The notes under the pieces are model-generated. The model saw nothing but the letters and a program-made list of their open reading frames with translations, searched no databases and was not told where the DNA came from. A stretch of 36,548 nt of DNA from a virus, in IMG/VR virus record IMGVR_UViG_3300047546_001282, positions 1-36,548 of that record; one strand, given 5' to 3'. Positions 18,360 through 26,733 of this stretch are shown piece by piece (position 1 is the first letter of the stretch; each line of letters opens with the position of its first letter). Position numbers and translations under genes: made by a program.

Positions 18360-19556
18360 ATGGGAAGAATTGTACCGGTACAGAAAAAAATGCTGTACAT
18401 AGGGGATTTTCCAGTTCAAACTGGATTTGGAGTTGTTAGTAAGAATTTAATTCAAACATTTCGTAATCATTATGAACTACACATTATGGGTGTAAACTAC
18501 TATGGGGATTACGATCCTTTGTGCGAAGGTCTTAAAGTGTATCCTGCGTCTCTTGGTGGCGGCGACGTATGGGGGAAAGAACGCCTTGAGTCTATGGTAC
18601 GCGCTATTCAACCAGATATTGTGTTTATTTTGAACGATTCTTGGATTGCAAATGACTATATGAGTGTACTTAGTCAGATTGATAAAGTGCCGTTCAAAAC
18701 AATAGTGTACACACCTATTGATGCAGAAAACATTAAAAAAGATTTTGCTGCTGGCTTGCAAAAGTTCGATGCTGTAGTGACCTATACTAACTTTGGTAAA
18801 GCGCAACTAGCACTAGTGGGCGTTGAAAACGTACATGTAATCCCGCATGGAGTAGATACGATTACATTTAATCCACTTAAAGTCCCGAGAGCTGTATTGC
18901 GTAAGCAAATGAACCTGCAAGAAACTGACTACGTTGTGCTATGTTTGCAGCGTAACCAGCCGAGAAAACGCTTAGATCTTACTTTCTACTATTTTGCTGA
19001 GTGGGTCAAACGGTATAATCTGCCGAAAAGCGTTAAGATTTACTATCACGGGGCTTTGCAGGATTTTGGTATTGACATTATTCAGTGGTGTGAGTATCTG
19101 GGTATCGAAGACCGTCTCGTGATCTCGTCACCAAATATTACTGCAGCGAAGGGGTTGACTCCCGAGCAGCTGAATATGGTATACAACAATGCGGATGTCT
19201 TTTTCACGACTACAGCTGCGGAAGGTTGGTGCTTGCCGGTAGCTGAAGCTATGGCTGTAGGAAAACCCGTAATTATTCCAAATCACTCGGCGCTAGGAGA
19301 ATGGCCAGAAGGAAACGCAGTGTACATGGATTGTTATCCATTTCCGCAACTAACGGATCGTGGATTGAACACAATTCACCATGTCACTGAAATGGAAAGC
19401 GCAATCCAAGCACTTCACTATATGTATACAAATCAGGAAAAACGTATCGAACTTGGGCAGAAGTCGTTAGATCACATGAAGAAGTCAAAATTCTCGTGGA
19501 CTACGATTGGTAACCAGTTTGTGGAGATTATTAATGGACTCTTCAAATCTACCTAA
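18360..19556 (+). CDS. GT4-family glycosyltransferase
   Basis: A 398-residue GT-B fold enzyme. The start at 18360 is preceded by aaggag. It would move a sugar from a nucleotide-sugar donor to an unknown acceptor in the host cytoplasm. The N-terminal Rossmann domain opens with 'MLYIGDFPVQTGFGVV' (the glycine loop). The donor domain has 'QRNQPRKRLDLTF' and the hallmark E-x7-E motif, 'EGWCLPVAEAMA' (E288, E296), followed by 'GKPVIIPNHSALGEW', all typical of glycosyl transferases group 1. Length is normal for GT4. The gene overlaps the next ORF by 23 bases. Acceptors could be virion protein, host polysaccharide or modified phage DNA; the sequence does not say which. Confidence 0.85.
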   Translation: MGRIVPVQKKMLYIGDFPVQTGFGVVSKNLIQTFRNHYELHIMGVNYYGDYDPLCEGLKVYPASLGGGDVWGKERLESMVRAIQPDIVFILNDSWIANDYMSVLSQIDKVPFKTIVYTPIDAENIKKDFAAGLQKFDAVVTYTNFGKAQLALVGVENVHVIPHGVDTITFNPLKVPRAVLRKQMNLQETDYVVLCLQRNQPRKRLDLTFYYFAEWVKRYNLPKSVKIYYHGALQDFGIDIIQWCEYLGIEDRLVISSPNITAAKGLTPEQLNMVYNNADVFFTTTAAEGWCLPVAEAMAVGKPVIIPNHSALGEWPEGNAVYMDCYPFPQLTDRGLNTIHHVTEMESAIQALHYMYTNQEKRIELGQKSLDHMKKSKFSWTTIGNQFVEIINGLFKST

Positions 19557-19698
19557 GATTGCAAAAAAATATATAAAAAGACTCTTGACACGACTCGAAG
19601 AGTCTGCTATAGTTACCCCAGAGATTCGAAAAGCAGTGCTTGACGAACTCAATTCGATGGCGAGAGAAATCGCCGCAATGCACAAGGAGCATGACTAA
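19534..19698 (+). CDS. Small helical hypothetical protein
   Basis: A 54-residue protein, starting at 19534 with ggag eight bases upstream and overlapping the end of the glycosyltransferase gene. It is very basic at the start ('KIAKKYIKRLLTRLEE'), then acidic and helical, and ends in MHKEHD. No family is recognised. A TTGACA/TATAGT promoter sits inside it, so this ORF may be partly a carrier for that signal. Its stop lies immediately before the likely start of the ssDNA-binding protein gene. Moderate confidence that it is translated. Confidence 0.5.
   Translation: MDSSNLPKIAKKYIKRLLTRLEESAIVTPEIRKAVLDELNSMAREIAAMHKEHD
19585..19613 (+). promoter_or_regulatory. Strong sigma70-type promoter for ssb
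   Basis: TTGACA at 19585-19590 and TATAGT at 19608-19613 are separated by exactly 17 bases, one mismatch from consensus. It lies inside the small ORF at 19534 and should start transcripts near 19620, about 80 bases before the ssDNA-binding protein gene. A terminator follows that gene, making a compact single-gene unit. Confidence 0.75.
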
Positions 19699-19699
19699 G

Positions 19700-20494
19700 A
19701 TGGCATTTGGCAAGATGATTGAATCGATCCCGACCTACAGCTCACCGAGCGCAGCTCAACAGACCAATGTGTTTATTAACACACGCGAGGGCAAGCGTAT
19801 TATTCGCTTCCTTCCCGATTTGGTCAACCCAACGGAACCTATGATTGGACCTACGGTGTTGTCAGTTTGGATGCCTGTGGCTAAGAACGGGCAACTGGTT
19901 CAGCGTCGCATTTTTGTGGACAGCTTGACTCGCGCTGTACTGCCTGCTAAGGTGAACGAAGCAGTCCGCTGTCGCTTTTTTATGAACGTGTTGGACAAGT
20001 CAATGGTGGTAAAGCTTGAGAATGGTTCGGTCGTGTATGCGAACAATCAGAATCAGTTTATTACTGTACTGGACGGTCAGACACAAACACTTACCTCTTA
20101 TAAGCCCGAGCGTCATATGGCGATTCAGGTGCTTGAGGGATCTGTTTCATCCGGGGAAGGTCGCAATGGTATGTTGAATGACATTGAAGAACTTTCGAAG
20201 ACGATTTTTGACGATGATACGGGTAAGCTTATTCCAATCACGGAGATTGACATCGAGATTATCACTCGTGGTAAAGAAATCAAGACCACTCGTAGTGTTC
20301 ATGTGGGCACGAATCGCGATCCAATTCCGGGTCCATTGTTGTCAGCACCTCGGTTCGATTTGGCCAAGTACGCACGTCCTTTCCCACTGGACGCTGTAAA
20401 GGATCTGGTCAAGGGTGCAGATTACGGCGATGTATGTAAGGCGTACAACATTGAAGTGATGCCGAAGCTCGCTGAGACTCCTGAGTTGTTTTAG
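19700..20494 (+). CDS. gp32-like single-stranded DNA-binding protein
   Basis: A 264-residue protein; ATG 19700 lies ten bases after aaggag, and an in-frame ATG at 19691 is a possible alternative with very short spacing. Residues about 25-40 contain 'REGKRIIRFLPD', close to the 'vIRFLP' segment of phage T4 gp32-type single-strand DNA-binding proteins, followed by a beta-rich core. It would coat single-stranded DNA at the fork and recruit recombinase and helicase. It is followed by primase and DnaB genes, and carries its own promoter and terminator. Arginine codons are almost all CGC/CGT with no AGA, and lysine is mostly AAG, unlike the tail genes, which suggests high expression. No zinc-binding cysteine cluster is seen, unlike T4 gp32. 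Confidence 0.65.
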   Translation: MAFGKMIESIPTYSSPSAAQQTNVFINTREGKRIIRFLPDLVNPTEPMIGPTVLSVWMPVAKNGQLVQRRIFVDSLTRAVLPAKVNEAVRCRFFMNVLDKSMVVKLENGSVVYANNQNQFITVLDGQTQTLTSYKPERHMAIQVLEGSVSSGEGRNGMLNDIEELSKTIFDDDTGKLIPITEIDIEIITRGKEIKTTRSVHVGTNRDPIPGPLLSAPRFDLAKYARPFPLDAVKDLVKGADYGDVCKAYNIEVMPKLAETPELF

Positions 20495-20507
20495 TCCGTA
20501 GTCTGTT

Positions 20508-20543
20508 GTTGGCGGTGAGGTAAAATCTCACCGCCAACTTTTT
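20508..20543 (+). terminator. Rho-independent terminator after ssb
   Basis: A perfect 12-bp GC-rich stem (gttggcggtgag with ctcaccgccaac) with a 7-base loop is followed by five T. It lies 13 bases after the ssDNA-binding protein stop and before the primase ribosome site, so primase expression needs read-through or another promoter. Confidence 0.95.
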
Positions 20544-20560
20544 GTTTAGAGGAGTAAATC

Positions 20561-21472
20561 ATGGCTAGTGGGCACAAAGAAAACTGTCCGGAGTGCGGTG
20601 GTCACAACCTATATGTTACGCCGCATAATGGGTTAGCTTACTGTTTTAATTGTGGGTATCGTAACGGACGTAGTCAAGGTGGCAGCGCGTTTACAAGTAA
20701 TCCTGAGGTCATTGAAGAGATCCGCGATTTCTACGGGAAATGTGTAGGCTACTACACGAGTTGTCTGTCGGGTGCAGCACTTACCTACCTTCATGAGCGT
20801 GGTATTTCTGACTCTGTTATAAAGCAACGTCGTATTGGATTTTGTCCAGATACTCATCATAGTTTATATGACTTACCCATTGCGAAGACGGCTGGAATTA
20901 GTTCGGGTAGGAATTCCGTTCTCCATGGGCGTATTATATTTCCGTATATTTCTCCAGTGACTGGGGCAGTAGTTGATATGCGTGGACGTGCTCTTGACGA
21001 TCAAGCAGTTAAGTACAAGGGTCCGTTTGGTTCTGCATATGTACGTGGAGCTGACGAGTGGCCATATGGAGCCGAGGTTGCGGCTGATTCGTTCTTACTT
21101 ACTGAGGGTGAGATCAAGGCCATCGTTGCTACGCAGCATGGCTTTCCGACAATTGGCCTGCCGGGTATCAACACATGGAAGTGGCGGGTACGCGAGTTAT
21201 CTAAAAAGTCGGTCACTGTCGTCTTTGACTCGCAGCGAAATGCCGCTGTGAATGAGGCCGTTTATCAAGCCATTGATAAATTAGCCTCGCGGCTTGAGTC
21301 ATGTAAGATAGCCACTCTTCCACTTATGGGGCGTGACAAAATGGATCTTGACGAGTTCGTCTTGACAAAGGGTCTACACGAACTTAAACTAGTAGTGGAT
21401 AAAGCGTTGCCCTATGAAACATGGGCGCAACTTCTCAGGAGACCAAGCAATGCAGCAAGACGTAGTTGGTGA
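20561..21472 (+). CDS. DNA primase with zinc finger and Toprim-like domain
   Basis: A 303-residue protein after gaggag. An N-terminal zinc finger C9-P-E-C12 with C28-F-N-C31 matches the template-reading zinc ribbon of bacterial and phage primases. A Toprim-like domain follows: 'LLTEGEIKAIVATQHGF' (E182, E184) and 'VTVVFDSQRNAAVNEAV' (D223). It would make RNA primers for the polymerase encoded downstream, working with the DnaB-type helicase next to it. The usual second acidic residue of the DxD motif is Gln225, so metal binding may differ, resembling Toprim families such as DUF3854. The gene overlaps the helicase start by 23 bases. Shorter than E. coli DnaG, with no helicase-binding C-terminal domain evident. 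Confidence 0.8.
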   Translation: MASGHKENCPECGGHNLYVTPHNGLAYCFNCGYRNGRSQGGSAFTSNPEVIEEIRDFYGKCVGYYTSCLSGAALTYLHERGISDSVIKQRRIGFCPDTHHSLYDLPIAKTAGISSGRNSVLHGRIIFPYISPVTGAVVDMRGRALDDQAVKYKGPFGSAYVRGADEWPYGAEVAADSFLLTEGEIKAIVATQHGFPTIGLPGINTWKWRVRELSKKSVTVVFDSQRNAAVNEAVYQAIDKLASRLESCKIATLPLMGRDKMDLDEFVLTKGLHELKLVVDKALPYETWAQLLRRPSNAARRSW

Positions 21473-22640
21473 GTGGCGGTTACTCTCATCGTTTACACAA
21501 TCACCGGAAGTGATGCACCGCGTCACTCCAGCGCTGTTTACCGATGAGCGGCAAATTGTGTTTAATTCACTTAAGAATGCGTATACTCATTACGGTGAAC
21601 TAACCTATGAGGTTATACGGTTAGCGTTCAATGGCGATGTGCCTAGTGAATTAATGCTTTCAATTCAGTGTAATCAGCGCGCCCTGATAGATGAATTGTC
21701 TATTACGGCTCGAAGACGGCAGCTAGCACAGGCGGCTGAGATTTTGGCGATGGAGGCGAAGGAGTATTCTCCAAATGAGTCACGTATTGCAGAAATACTC
21801 AACTTTGCACCTATTATGTCGTCATCTGATCTATCGCTACTGCCGGGTGCTCAGAAGCTAATGTCGGACCTAAACCGGAAGTACAACGGTACGTATCGAT
21901 TTACACACACGGGTATTCGGTTTCTCGACCAGATGCTCGGCGGTGAGTGGTTGCCGAAGAGCCTTTCTGTTATCATGGCAAAGCCGGGAACTGGTAAAAC
22001 CGCTCTTGTTGGCCAATCGATGCTAGAGATGGCTCTGCAGTATGGCACGTCGAGTTTGTTCTTCTCGCTGGAAATGTCTAAAGAGCAACTGATGTCTCGG
22101 TGGGTATCGTACATGCTCAACATTGACACTACCCTGTTGCAGTTTGGTAAACTCTCTGGTGCCCAGTTGACTGAGGTAGAACAGGCGCTTGTGACCATTC
22201 AGACACTTCCAATGGCGGTAATCGACAATCCGATTATTAGTCTGGCGGGTATACGCAAGGAGATCCGGGACGCCGCTCGTACTGGATGCCGTGTCGTATT
22301 TCTGGATTATCTGCAGATTGTGAAGCATCACAACACAGGTCTGAAGAATTATGATCTGGGTGAGGTTGCTCAGAATTTGAAGGAAGCTGCGAAGGAGTCT
22401 GATCTCGCAGTAGTACTGCTTTCACAGATGAACAAAGTCGGCGAGGGCTTGGACGCGGTACGCGATTCCGGTGAGGTCTCGCAGGTTGCTGACACGGTGA
22501 TCGAGATGTCACCTATTGATGATGTTCCAGATGAGTTGGGTAATCGCGCAATTGGTTTGAAGTTCCACAAAAATCGTAATGGGAGGCTCGGCACGAGTAC
22601 GGTGATATTTAATGGGAGCACGCAAAAGTTCAGTTACTAG
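21450..22640 (+). CDS. DnaB-type replicative helicase
   Basis: A 396-residue hexameric helicase. ATG 21450 is chosen because caggag lies eight bases upstream; a longer in-frame start at 21414 has no comparable site. The first 120 residues match the helical N-terminal domain of DnaB. The RecA-like ATPase domain has the Walker A segment 'AKPGTGKT' (K183, T184), the DnaB signature 'FFSLEMSKEQL', Walker B 'VVFLDYLQIV' and 'VVLLSQMNK'. The C-terminus 'KNRNGRLGTSTVIFN' is typical. It unwinds DNA at the fork and would recruit the upstream primase. It is slightly shorter than E. coli DnaB, common for phage versions. The stop overlaps the next gene by 29 bases. Confidence 0.92.
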   Translation: MQQDVVGEWRLLSSFTQSPEVMHRVTPALFTDERQIVFNSLKNAYTHYGELTYEVIRLAFNGDVPSELMLSIQCNQRALIDELSITARRRQLAQAAEILAMEAKEYSPNESRIAEILNFAPIMSSSDLSLLPGAQKLMSDLNRKYNGTYRFTHTGIRFLDQMLGGEWLPKSLSVIMAKPGTGKTALVGQSMLEMALQYGTSSLFFSLEMSKEQLMSRWVSYMLNIDTTLLQFGKLSGAQLTEVEQALVTIQTLPMAVIDNPIISLAGIRKEIRDAARTGCRVVFLDYLQIVKHHNTGLKNYDLGEVAQNLKEAAKESDLAVVLLSQMNKVGEGLDAVRDSGEVSQVADTVIEMSPIDDVPDELGNRAIGLKFHKNRNGRLGTSTVIFNGSTQKFSY

Positions 22641-23217
22641 TAAGCCAATCACGTCGCCTGAGGAATTTGAACGACTGAAGGAAGAACGACGTGAGCGCAA
22701 TCGTATGAATCGGCAGCGGTCCAAGGCAATGGAGCGCCGCATTGCAAAGTTTCTTGGTGGTGATCGCACTCCTCAATCTGGGGCCGGTACCACTAAGGGT
22801 GATGTTGTTGTGTTATTCAATAATCGCCCGGGTAAATTTCTTATTGAGTGTAAGCTTACTGAGCTTTGGCGGTATGGTGAACCGTGTATTGCAATTAGCA
22901 AGGCGTGGTTGCGTAAGATACATGAAGAAGCAAAGCAAACACGAGCACTTTTTGGGGCATTGATTTTTCGTTACCACGGAAGAACTGACGACTACATGCT
23001 AATCAAAGCGGTAGATATGGGCCAAATAGCGATTATTGATAAGACTACCGAGAGGGTACATCATTTTGACAACATTAAAACAAAGACGGCAATCTTTCCG
23101 CTGAGTAAGGCGCAGATATGCAAGGAACCTCCGGGGATTACTTGTGTGTGGATTGACTTCGTGTTATATTATTTGCTGACGGTTGTGCAATTTAAGCAGA
23201 TCTTGGAGGAATCATGA
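22612..23217 (+). CDS. Holliday-junction-resolvase-like PD-(D/E)xK nuclease
   Basis: A 201-residue protein starting 29 bases inside the helicase gene. An Arg-rich N-terminal helix is followed by 'ERRIAKFLGGDRTPQSGAG', then 'KGDVVV' (D64) and 'FLIECKLTE' (E79, K81). This order, E...SGAG...GD...E-x-K, matches the Hjc/phage resolvase-type PD-(D/E)xK nucleases. It would cut branched DNA made by recombination-dependent replication. The RecA-like protein and another nuclease lie downstream, consistent with that role. The C-terminal ~50 residues have no recognisable match. It could alternatively be a restriction-type or VRR-NUC nuclease. Confidence 0.7.
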   Translation: MGARKSSVTSKPITSPEEFERLKEERRERNRMNRQRSKAMERRIAKFLGGDRTPQSGAGTTKGDVVVLFNNRPGKFLIECKLTELWRYGEPCIAISKAWLRKIHEEAKQTRALFGALIFRYHGRTDDYMLIKAVDMGQIAIIDKTTERVHHFDNIKTKTAIFPLSKAQICKEPPGITCVWIDFVLYYLLTVVQFKQILEES

Positions 23218-23540
23218 AGCAACCAAGTGCAGAAGTAACAGCAGTATCTACACTAATTGGCCAGAATTTGTTAGTCGTATTTGGCTCACATTCGTTCAGT
23301 GCCACACTGCTATCCGTTGAGCTGCAGAAGCTCACCGGAATGACCAATCCGCCAGAAAAGCGGGTTGGTTCTGATGGAAAGGGGTACACACCAAAGTGTC
23401 TGCGCCTTGTGTTTGATGCTGGTTCATTAGTTATTGTGTTGGAGGATTGTCGATTGGTTGCATCGCGAGACGGTTTCTGGTTTTTGTTCCCGACATATCG
23501 ATTGGAGGTTCACAGTGCAAGTGCAAATCGTCCGGAGTGA
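23214..23540 (+). CDS. Hypothetical protein between resolvase and DNA polymerase
   Basis: A 108-residue protein with a strong ribosome site (ttggagg) and a four-base ATGA overlap with the preceding gene. Its middle is hydrophobic beta-strand-like ('LRLVFDAGSLVIVLEDCRL'), with no clear motif. Its last 26 bases overlap the start of the polymerase gene, whose ribosome site lies within it, so the two are translationally coupled. It may be a polymerase accessory factor, but only position supports that. Confidence 0.55.
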   Translation: MKQPSAEVTAVSTLIGQNLLVVFGSHSFSATLLSVELQKLTGMTNPPEKRVGSDGKGYTPKCLRLVFDAGSLVIVLEDCRLVASRDGFWFLFPTYRLEVHSASANRPE

Positions 23541-25443
23541 GTGTGATTTAGTGCGTACGCTGGAGACATTTGAGTTTAGCCCCGTTGTTTACCTCGATAC
23601 AGAGACTACTGGGTTAGATCCACGCGCTTCGCAGCTACTCATGGTGCAGCTTGGTACAGAGGAAACTATCTATGTCTATGATTTCACGCGCATTCCTCTA
23701 TCTGCTTTACGTCATTTTGAGGGTGTGTTAACCTCACCTCAAACGGTTAAGGTTATTCACAATGCATCATTTGACTTGAAGGTGTTTTATCACTTTGCTG
23801 GGTATATGGTTGGGCCGGTACACGATACGCGATTCGCGGAGGTTTTGATTAAGGCGGGCATTGAGAATAAGTTTGATCTTGCCTCCGTAGCACAGCGTCG
23901 ATTAAAAGTATCATTGGACAAGTCTGTTCGTGATACATTTATTGGCGCATCAGGCATCGATTTGACCGACGATCAGATTACGTACGCCGCTACTGATGTT
24001 GCGGTATTGCCTCCGATTTATGCTCAACAGTTGAAGGACATTCTCGACGCCGACCTACATCAGGTTTATCAACTAGAGATGGATCTTGTACCAGTAGTCG
24101 CCAAGATGGAATACACTGGTATGCCATTTCAGAAGGATCATTTGATCGGTATCGAGCCAGTACTTGACCAGTTAATAGCCGAGGCTGAGCAGGGCATGCA
24201 GGATGCGCTTATTAGTGCTGGGGTTGTGGACCAAATAGTGTTTACAAAGGACGGGTATAGTGCAATTAACACCTCGTCCAATCAGCAAATGCTGGCCGCG
24301 CTTAACGCCCTTGGTATAGACGTTACCGACCTTAATGCACGTACTGTCACTGAGTGGGATTACCGCAATCGTAAAACTGCCTCAAAGTACGTGCCAGACG
24401 CTTCTTTATTTGAGGATGAGCTGCTTGAATCAATTGATGCCTACGGTCGCTACGAGAATTTTTATCTCCGTATGCACGCATATCTTGGCGGTGCGCGAAA
24501 GCTTCAGTCAACGTATGTGCAAGGGCTTCAGTCGATGGAATCTCCGATTACCAAGCGCATTCATGCAACGTTCACGCAGATTGGGGCCGCTACTGGGCGG
24601 TTTAGTAGTTCACGACCAAATATGCAGAATCTTCCCTCGGACCAGAAGATGAAAAACCTAGGACTATCACACAGCATTCGTCACGCATTTGCGGTGAATG
24701 CAGAGACACATCGCATGATTATTGCTGACTACTCAACCATTGAGCTTGTGATTATTGCTGATGCTAGTGGAGATGAAGTCTTGGATAGTCACCTAGACGA
24801 TCTTCATACGTTTGTTGCTCAGCAAATTCTTGGGGTCAAGGACATCAACAACAAGAACAAGAAAGAGCATCCGTATAAGATTTGGCGTGATGTCGCCAAG
24901 ATGGTCAATTACTCAATTGCTTACTCAGTTGGTGGAGAAAGTTTGGCCAAACAGATGACTATTCAACTCGCTCCGTTGAATGTAAAGTTCAATGCAGCAC
25001 AGGCGGATAAAATTATTGAGTCATGGAAAGCCTTGTTCCCCCAAGCTACGGCATGGCTGAAGAAGAGTGCCCGCAGTGCTGTGGTGTATGGCTGGGTGGC
25101 TGACTCATTTGGTCGCCGTCGTTATTGGGACAGAGACGAGTTCTCTCAAAAGTGGAAGAAGGAAGCAGCAGAGCGTGAGGCAATGAACTTTCCAATTCAG
25201 GGCTTGTCTGCATCGATGGTTAAGCTTGCTCTTATTGATACCTATAAACGGTTGGACGAGCAGCAGGCTTCTATCATCTCGACAGTGCATGATGAAATCA
25301 TACTTGAGAGTACGATTGCATATGCAGAAACTGCGGCCAGTATACTCAAGGACGCGATGGAGATGGCAGCACGACAGGTGTTGCCACGGTTAGGTTCAAG
25401 TGTAATAGTAGAGCCCGCGATTAGTACGAGGTACGACAAATGA
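23515..25443 (+). CDS. polA: Family-A DNA polymerase with 3'-5' exonuclease
   Basis: A 642-residue polymerase without a 5'-3' exonuclease domain. GTG 23515 is chosen because ggagg lies six bases upstream and the exonuclease domain begins right after it. Exonuclease motifs: DTETTGLD (D28, E30), 'HNASFDLK' and YAATD. Polymerase motifs: 'TGRFSSSRPNMQNLPS', motif A DYSTIEL (D405, E410), O-helix R458-x3-K462-x3-Y466-x3-Y470, motif C HDE (592-594). It copies the phage genome with SSB, primase and helicase. Tyr466 sits where E. coli Pol I has Phe762, the residue that governs dideoxynucleotide discrimination. Motif A deviates from DYSQIELR (Thr for Gln, Val for Arg). The stop overlaps the recombinase start (ATGA). 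Confidence 0.93.
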   Translation: MQVQIVRSECDLVRTLETFEFSPVVYLDTETTGLDPRASQLLMVQLGTEETIYVYDFTRIPLSALRHFEGVLTSPQTVKVIHNASFDLKVFYHFAGYMVGPVHDTRFAEVLIKAGIENKFDLASVAQRRLKVSLDKSVRDTFIGASGIDLTDDQITYAATDVAVLPPIYAQQLKDILDADLHQVYQLEMDLVPVVAKMEYTGMPFQKDHLIGIEPVLDQLIAEAEQGMQDALISAGVVDQIVFTKDGYSAINTSSNQQMLAALNALGIDVTDLNARTVTEWDYRNRKTASKYVPDASLFEDELLESIDAYGRYENFYLRMHAYLGGARKLQSTYVQGLQSMESPITKRIHATFTQIGAATGRFSSSRPNMQNLPSDQKMKNLGLSHSIRHAFAVNAETHRMIIADYSTIELVIIADASGDEVLDSHLDDLHTFVAQQILGVKDINNKNKKEHPYKIWRDVAKMVNYSIAYSVGGESLAKQMTIQLAPLNVKFNAAQADKIIESWKALFPQATAWLKKSARSAVVYGWVADSFGRRRYWDRDEFSQKWKKEAAEREAMNFPIQGLSASMVKLALIDTYKRLDEQQASIISTVHDEIILESTIAYAETAASILKDAMEMAARQVLPRLGSSVIVEPAISTRYDK

Positions 25444-26390
25444 CACGTAAGTTAGACACCACTGGATTGAACTTTGGGGATAATCCTCAAGATTTTGAGT
25501 ATTATCCGAGTAGTATTATCTCGCTGAATCAGCTACTTGGCGGCCAAGGGATTCGCGGGGGGCTGATTGTTCAGCTCCTTGCGGATGCAGGGCATGGTAA
25601 GACAACGCTGGCTCTTGATTACGTAGCTCAAGCACAGCGTAAAGGCGTGAAAGATGTACCCATTACCATAGGTAAAATCACACGGAGTATTAATGCGCTT
25701 TTCATCGATCTTGAGCGCACGTACGACGCAGCATACGCCACTACTATTGGAGTCGACACGAGTAAATTACTTGTATATAAGCCTGACTTCGCAGAGCAAG
25801 CACTACCACAAGTGGAGGCTTTGCTATCACAGGGTCTTCAAGTTGTAGTATTTGACAGCGTGCCAGCGATGATAACTAAGGACGAGTTTGAGAAGGACAT
25901 GGACGATCCGGCACGTATGGCCGGGTCCGCTGGAGTACTGAGCCGCTGGCTAATTCGCCTTGTTGGTTTGGTTGATAACGCCAAAGCATTGATGATTTTC
26001 ATCAACCAGTATCGTGCTAATCTCTCGCCTATGGCTCGCACGAATAAAAAGCCATTTGGGCCATACGCATTGCGATATAATTCCGGGGTGATTATTGAGC
26101 TGGTTCGTATTAAGACCGAAGAAGAACTCGTTACAATTCAGGCTACTGTATCAAAGTCTAAGCAGGGTGGCAACGGCTCACGATGTGAGTATATTATGCG
26201 TCAGGGACGCGGACTCGCACCAGAATACGATGTGTTGTCGTTAGCTCTAGAGTATGGTATAATACGTAAAGCCGGGGCGTGGTATGAATTCAAAGGGCAA
26301 AAGGCTCAGGGTCTTGAAAACTGTTTACAGCAGTTCGATATGACAGAACTTCACCGGTTAGTTTTAGAAGGGAGATCCAGCAATGAGTGA
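25440..26390 (+). CDS. RecA/UvsX-like recombinase
   Basis: A 316-residue RecA-superfamily ATPase, translationally coupled to the polymerase gene. Walker A is 'ADAGHGKTTLA' (K54, T55); Walker B is 'QVVVFDSVPAM'; a Q-loop-like 'MIFINQYRANLSPM' follows, as in RecA and UvsX. An N-terminal strand 'IISLNQLLGGQGIRGGLIV' matches the RecA family entry into the core. It would pair single strands with duplex DNA for repair and recombination-dependent replication. It is shorter than E. coli RecA (353), lacking much of the C-terminal domain, as in phage recombinases. Neighbouring nuclease genes make a full recombination module. Confidence 0.85.
   Translation: MTRKLDTTGLNFGDNPQDFEYYPSSIISLNQLLGGQGIRGGLIVQLLADAGHGKTTLALDYVAQAQRKGVKDVPITIGKITRSINALFIDLERTYDAAYATTIGVDTSKLLVYKPDFAEQALPQVEALLSQGLQVVVFDSVPAMITKDEFEKDMDDPARMAGSAGVLSRWLIRLVGLVDNAKALMIFINQYRANLSPMARTNKKPFGPYALRYNSGVIIELVRIKTEEELVTIQATVSKSKQGGNGSRCEYIMRQGRGLAPEYDVLSLALEYGIIRKAGAWYEFKGQKAQGLENCLQQFDMTELHRLVLEGRSSNE
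26235..26263 (+). promoter_or_regulatory. Possible extended -10 promoter in the recombinase gene
   Basis: TTGTCG at 26235-26240 (four of six), a 17-base spacer, and TGG-TATAAT at 26255-26263 form an extended -10 promoter. It lies inside the 3' end of the recombinase gene and would drive the genes from 26383 on. Chance occurrence within a coding region is possible. Confidence 0.45.
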
Positions 26391-26733
26391 TCTGCAAACT
26401 TGGGTTACAAATGCACCTGACTACTATGACATGACTCGAGCGTATAAATCGCTCGGCCGTATTAAGCAGCTTGTCATTCTCAAAGAGCGGGAGATTGAGC
26501 GAATAGAGCAGCAAATTGTAATTGAAGATGATAAGCCTCGAAGTAATGCAGCAAGAGCTAAGCGATTTCAAGCAACGTCGACGCTACTCGATGAACTAGC
26601 AGAGTTGAAAGGTGAGTTGGCTGTACTTGATGCACATTGCAAGCAACTTGAGTTTACCAAGTCAATGTTCGCCTCGTCAGCGTACACCATCAAAATGCGC
26701 TTTGATGCGCCAGTAGGAGAAGATAGTGAGTAG
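26383..26733 (+). CDS. Hypothetical coiled-coil protein
   Basis: A 116-residue protein starting after aagggag and overlapping the end of the recombinase gene by eight bases. The middle 60 residues are a charged helix ('LKEREIERIEQQIVIEDD' and 'LLDELAELKGELAVLDAH') that likely forms a coiled coil. No family is recognised. Its place between the recombinase and a Cas4/RecB-like nuclease makes a recombination mediator or nuclease partner plausible, but nothing in the sequence proves it. It overlaps the next gene by eight bases. Confidence 0.55.
   Translation: MSDLQTWVTNAPDYYDMTRAYKSLGRIKQLVILKEREIERIEQQIVIEDDKPRSNAARAKRFQATSTLLDELAELKGELAVLDAHCKQLEFTKSMFASSAYTIKMRFDAPVGEDSE

Noticed and set aside
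21362-21392. TTGACA inside the primase gene as a promoter for the helicase
   Set aside because: The best -10 at 17 bases (TAAACT) is too weak; helicase is already coupled to primase by overlap.
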